A stretch of 64,000 nt of DNA, taken from Imbricaverruca yamaguchii (taxonomy: Eukaryota; Arthropoda; Thecostraca; Neoverrucidae). The position numbers were made by a program, and so were the translations under genes. Positions within the stretch are counted from its first letter, which is position 1; every line of letters starts with the position of its first letter. The stretch spans positions 2,538,001 through 2,602,000 of the forward strand of contig JAOTOL010001623.1 in assembly GCA_034440575.1 (NCBI GenBank). The letters run 5' to 3'. Shown in pieces: positions 42,501-46,398 of this stretch. The notes beneath the pieces are model-generated. The model was not told the DNA's origin. It saw nothing but the letters and a program-made list of their open reading frames with translations, and did no database searches.

Positions 42501-45500
42501 CTTCCCACGATTGTATGTTTCACTGTGGAAAATTGGTCCGTGTCATGGCAACCAGTCTTTACCGACAAAAACCGGTATAAATCTGACAAAATGCAAGTGA
42601 GAAACTAGAGCTATGTTTACCTTATCTTGGACATGCTCAGCTTCAAGTTTGCCTATTTCTATGCAACATACATATTGCATATATGACATAAAGACAAAGA
42701 CATAAAAGACATAAAAGATTGGTGCACCTATGACAACAAGGGCTCTTCTTGGTTGCACTCTGTACACTCAACCAGTTGCCCACCAAATCTGTCAATCAGC
42801 CCTCCCTGTAATACTTACAAGCAAGCCCTCTATTCTTATAATGATTGTCTATGCTGTTTGTAAAGATGTTCAATGTGCTGCTACTGACAATGGTCTCTGG
42901 CAGCTGGTTCCAGTGTTCTACTACCCTGTTGGTGAAGAAAGTCTGTCTTAACCTTGTTCTGCTGTGGTTAACTTTAATTTTGAATTTATAACCTCTAGTT
43001 GCATCATTTCTGTTAAATTAAAACATTTCCCCCAAGATATCCCCTCTCCAGACCATGGACAAATTTAAGACCTCAATGAGATCTCCTCTCAGCCTTCTAT
43101 ATCTAAGTGAAAACATACTCAATTTCTTCATTCTTTCCTCATATGCCAGGGTGCTTATACCATTAACCATTTTTGCAGCCCTCCTTTGTACTCTCTCTAA
43201 AAGCCAACAATCTTTTTCATAGCTAGGAGACCAAGCTTGGATGCAGTATTCCAAATGTGGTCCAACATGCATGGTAAAGCCTCCTGATGACTTCCTCACT
43301 TCTGTATGATACATTCCTATTTATTGCCCCAAGCATTCTCAGTGCCTTCTTCCTGGCTTCCTTGGTCTGTTCTGATGCCCCCAATTTTGTGTTTAGAATA
43401 ACACCTAAATCCTTCTCCTGTTGAGTAACTGATAGCACTTGGCCACCCATCAAGTATGGAGCCTTCATATGCTGCTTACCTACATGCATGATTTTGCACT
43501 TATCAAAATTAAATTTCATTTGCCATTCTTCAGACCACTTCACAAGTTCGTCTAAGCCTTTTTGCAGCGAGATATGCTCATTTTGACCTGTTATTGTCCT
43601 AAAGACCTTCAAATCAACCACAAATTTCAAAACTTTACTGCTTAGGCCACTTTCAATATGACACCATGTTAGACAAACACACACAATGTCTTATATGTCA
43701 GACAAAATAGAAGTACTTGCAGGACACTTAGAAGTAAAACATTTTGACATGTTGGCTTTTACCAGTGGTAAAAGTGGCTTTTACCAGTGGTAAAAGCAGT
43801 AAAAACATGCTTGGTGGGAAAAACTATCAAGCTTGGTTCTTCCCACTCTAAAAGGTGAAACAAATGCTAGTTTCTACCGAGGTCAGAGCTGAAGAACAAA
43901 AACAGCAGAAGCAGCATGCTGCCATTGCTATCTTTCACAGCAGGGAGTGGTTGGAACCAGTACAGACCTAAAGAGACACTCAATGCTGGCTTGCTGATTC
44001 TGGGGGGAGGGGGGAGTGTGATCCATAGTTGGGAATAATGGGCAGCAGAATTTGTTAATCAAATAACTGGTGGACATCATTCATACACTTGGTGCAGCGA
44101 CATCTGCTATTCTACAGTTATATATCAGACCACATTTGAAATCCATTTCATGCAGTTTGAACCTGCAATGTTTTCAGATATATAATACCTCAAAAGTGAA
44201 TATATTCAAGCATCAGGACTTGCTAGCTCAACACATGTTCCACACAAAGACATTTAGGCATGGCACAATCACATTTGTACAAAAGAGGGCTACAAAAATG
44301 GTTAATGGCATAAGCAACCTGGCATATGAGGAAAGATTGAAGAAATTGAATGTTTTCACTTAGGTATAGAAGGCTGAGAGGAGATTTCATCGAGGTCTTT
44401 AAATTTGTCCATGGTCTGGAGAGGGGATATCTTAGGGAAATGCTTGAATTAAACAGAAATGATGCAATTAGAGGTCATAAATTCTAAATTAAAGTTAACA
44501 ACAGCAGAACAAGGTTAAGGCAGACTTTCTTCAGCAACAAGGTAGTAGAACACAGGAACCAGCTGCCAGAAAACATTGTCAGCACATTGAACATCTTTAA
44601 TGATTATTTGGGCTTAAGGGCATGTGGACTACTAAGGTCATTTTATTGAACATCTTTAAAAACAGCATAGACAATCATTATAAAATAGAGGGCTTGCTTG
44701 TAAGTATTACAGGGAGGGCTGATTGACAGATTGGGGGGGGGGACAACTGGTTCAGAGGGGGACAACTGTACAGAGTGCAACCAAGAAGGGCCCTTGTGGC
44801 TCATAGTTGCACTAATATTTTATGTCTTTATGTCTTTATTGTGACATTTGATACTGGTGTAGGGCATCTGTCATCACACCCTCACTTAGAATGCACCACA
44901 ATGAGCCCTGGTGCACAGCAATATACACTAGGAAAGATCAGAACAGTGTAAAATAATCGACCATGTGGCCTGGAAATTCACAGTTAATGGAATTGTGCTA
45001 TTTCATCATTGTCTTAGGTTTTTACCATTTTCCCACATATGTGGGCAGTAATTATATCCACAACTGCTAAATAATGTAAGATGCATGTGCCTGAAGTGAA
45101 AGGCATTCCGCTTTTTTAATCTTTAAGTGGCAATCCGTTATTTTCTTCCAATCTTTCACTATTCCCAAGCAACTTCTTTTTTCATCCACACAGTTAATGG
45201 TGAAGTAATTTTAGGACACTGGATCAGAAACTGCAAAACATGTCAAAAGGCTTGACTTAATGTGCTGTGCTTTGACTGAATTGATATCCTAAAAACAACT
45301 GTGCATCTGCATGTGCCTCAGCCTGCATCCATGCACAACTGAGTGGATTCAGATGTGTCATATGAAACATCCAGCATGAAAGAATATTAACCATCCCATA
45401 CATTTGTTTGATGAAAGCGTTGAAACCAGAAGGTTATCTCTCCATTTATTATAAACACATGCAACTACTTTCTTGCATATCAAACAAATTGCTCCTCATT

Positions 45501-46317
45501 TGCTTGTTTATTTTCTTTTGGTTGTAGTTTGTTTTGTTTTGTTCTTTGCTGCTCCTTTTTTCATCAGCTGGTGATACAGCACTTGCCAGCCAAAGGCATG
45601 ACCTGCTAGGTAATAACTTATCCAGTGATGTTTATATAATATTAGTGCTGCTAAAAATTTGCAGTCATAATGGAGTGAGCTTTCAATATTTCAAAAATCC
45701 CTTGCTTGCATAAAGTTCTTCTACAAGAACTGTGGTATATCAGATGAACATGGGTTATTTTCCATTGATTGCTTTTTCATTCTGCTACCCACACCCCTCA
45801 GTCAATTGAGTCTATATCAACTTTGGTTTCCATCTGTGGGCAATGGCTGGAGAAAAAAGTTTGCCAAGGATGTTTGCTTTTATATTACCACCTCCATATA
45901 ACTGTTACCTTCTTCTTGGATTGTATTGCAGGTTTATTACACACTCAGCAGTTGAGGTCATATGATGTTGCCTGCCTCTCACCATGGCAGGAATGGCAGG
46001 CATATAGGGGAACAAAACTCTGAACTTCTGGCATCCTAGATACTCAGTTTAACCACTAAGCTACCAATGCCTCTTTTATTATTATCTTTATTTTCTTGCT
46101 TGGGTGAATTGCATTGTTTCAAAATGACAGAGTGCAAGCTTACTTGCTCTTTGACAAAATTTCCAAATCCCTGGGCTCCAAGCCCAGGCTTTCATTACAG
46201 CAGTAGACTATATAGGTATAGAGGAAGACTAAGGTTACAACACCCATTCTTGGACTAGTTATATTCAATGCTTTCTATTTGCCTGATTTTGCTCTTGGTT
46301 CCTAAATAATAATATAA

Positions 46318-46398
<81 letters not shown>

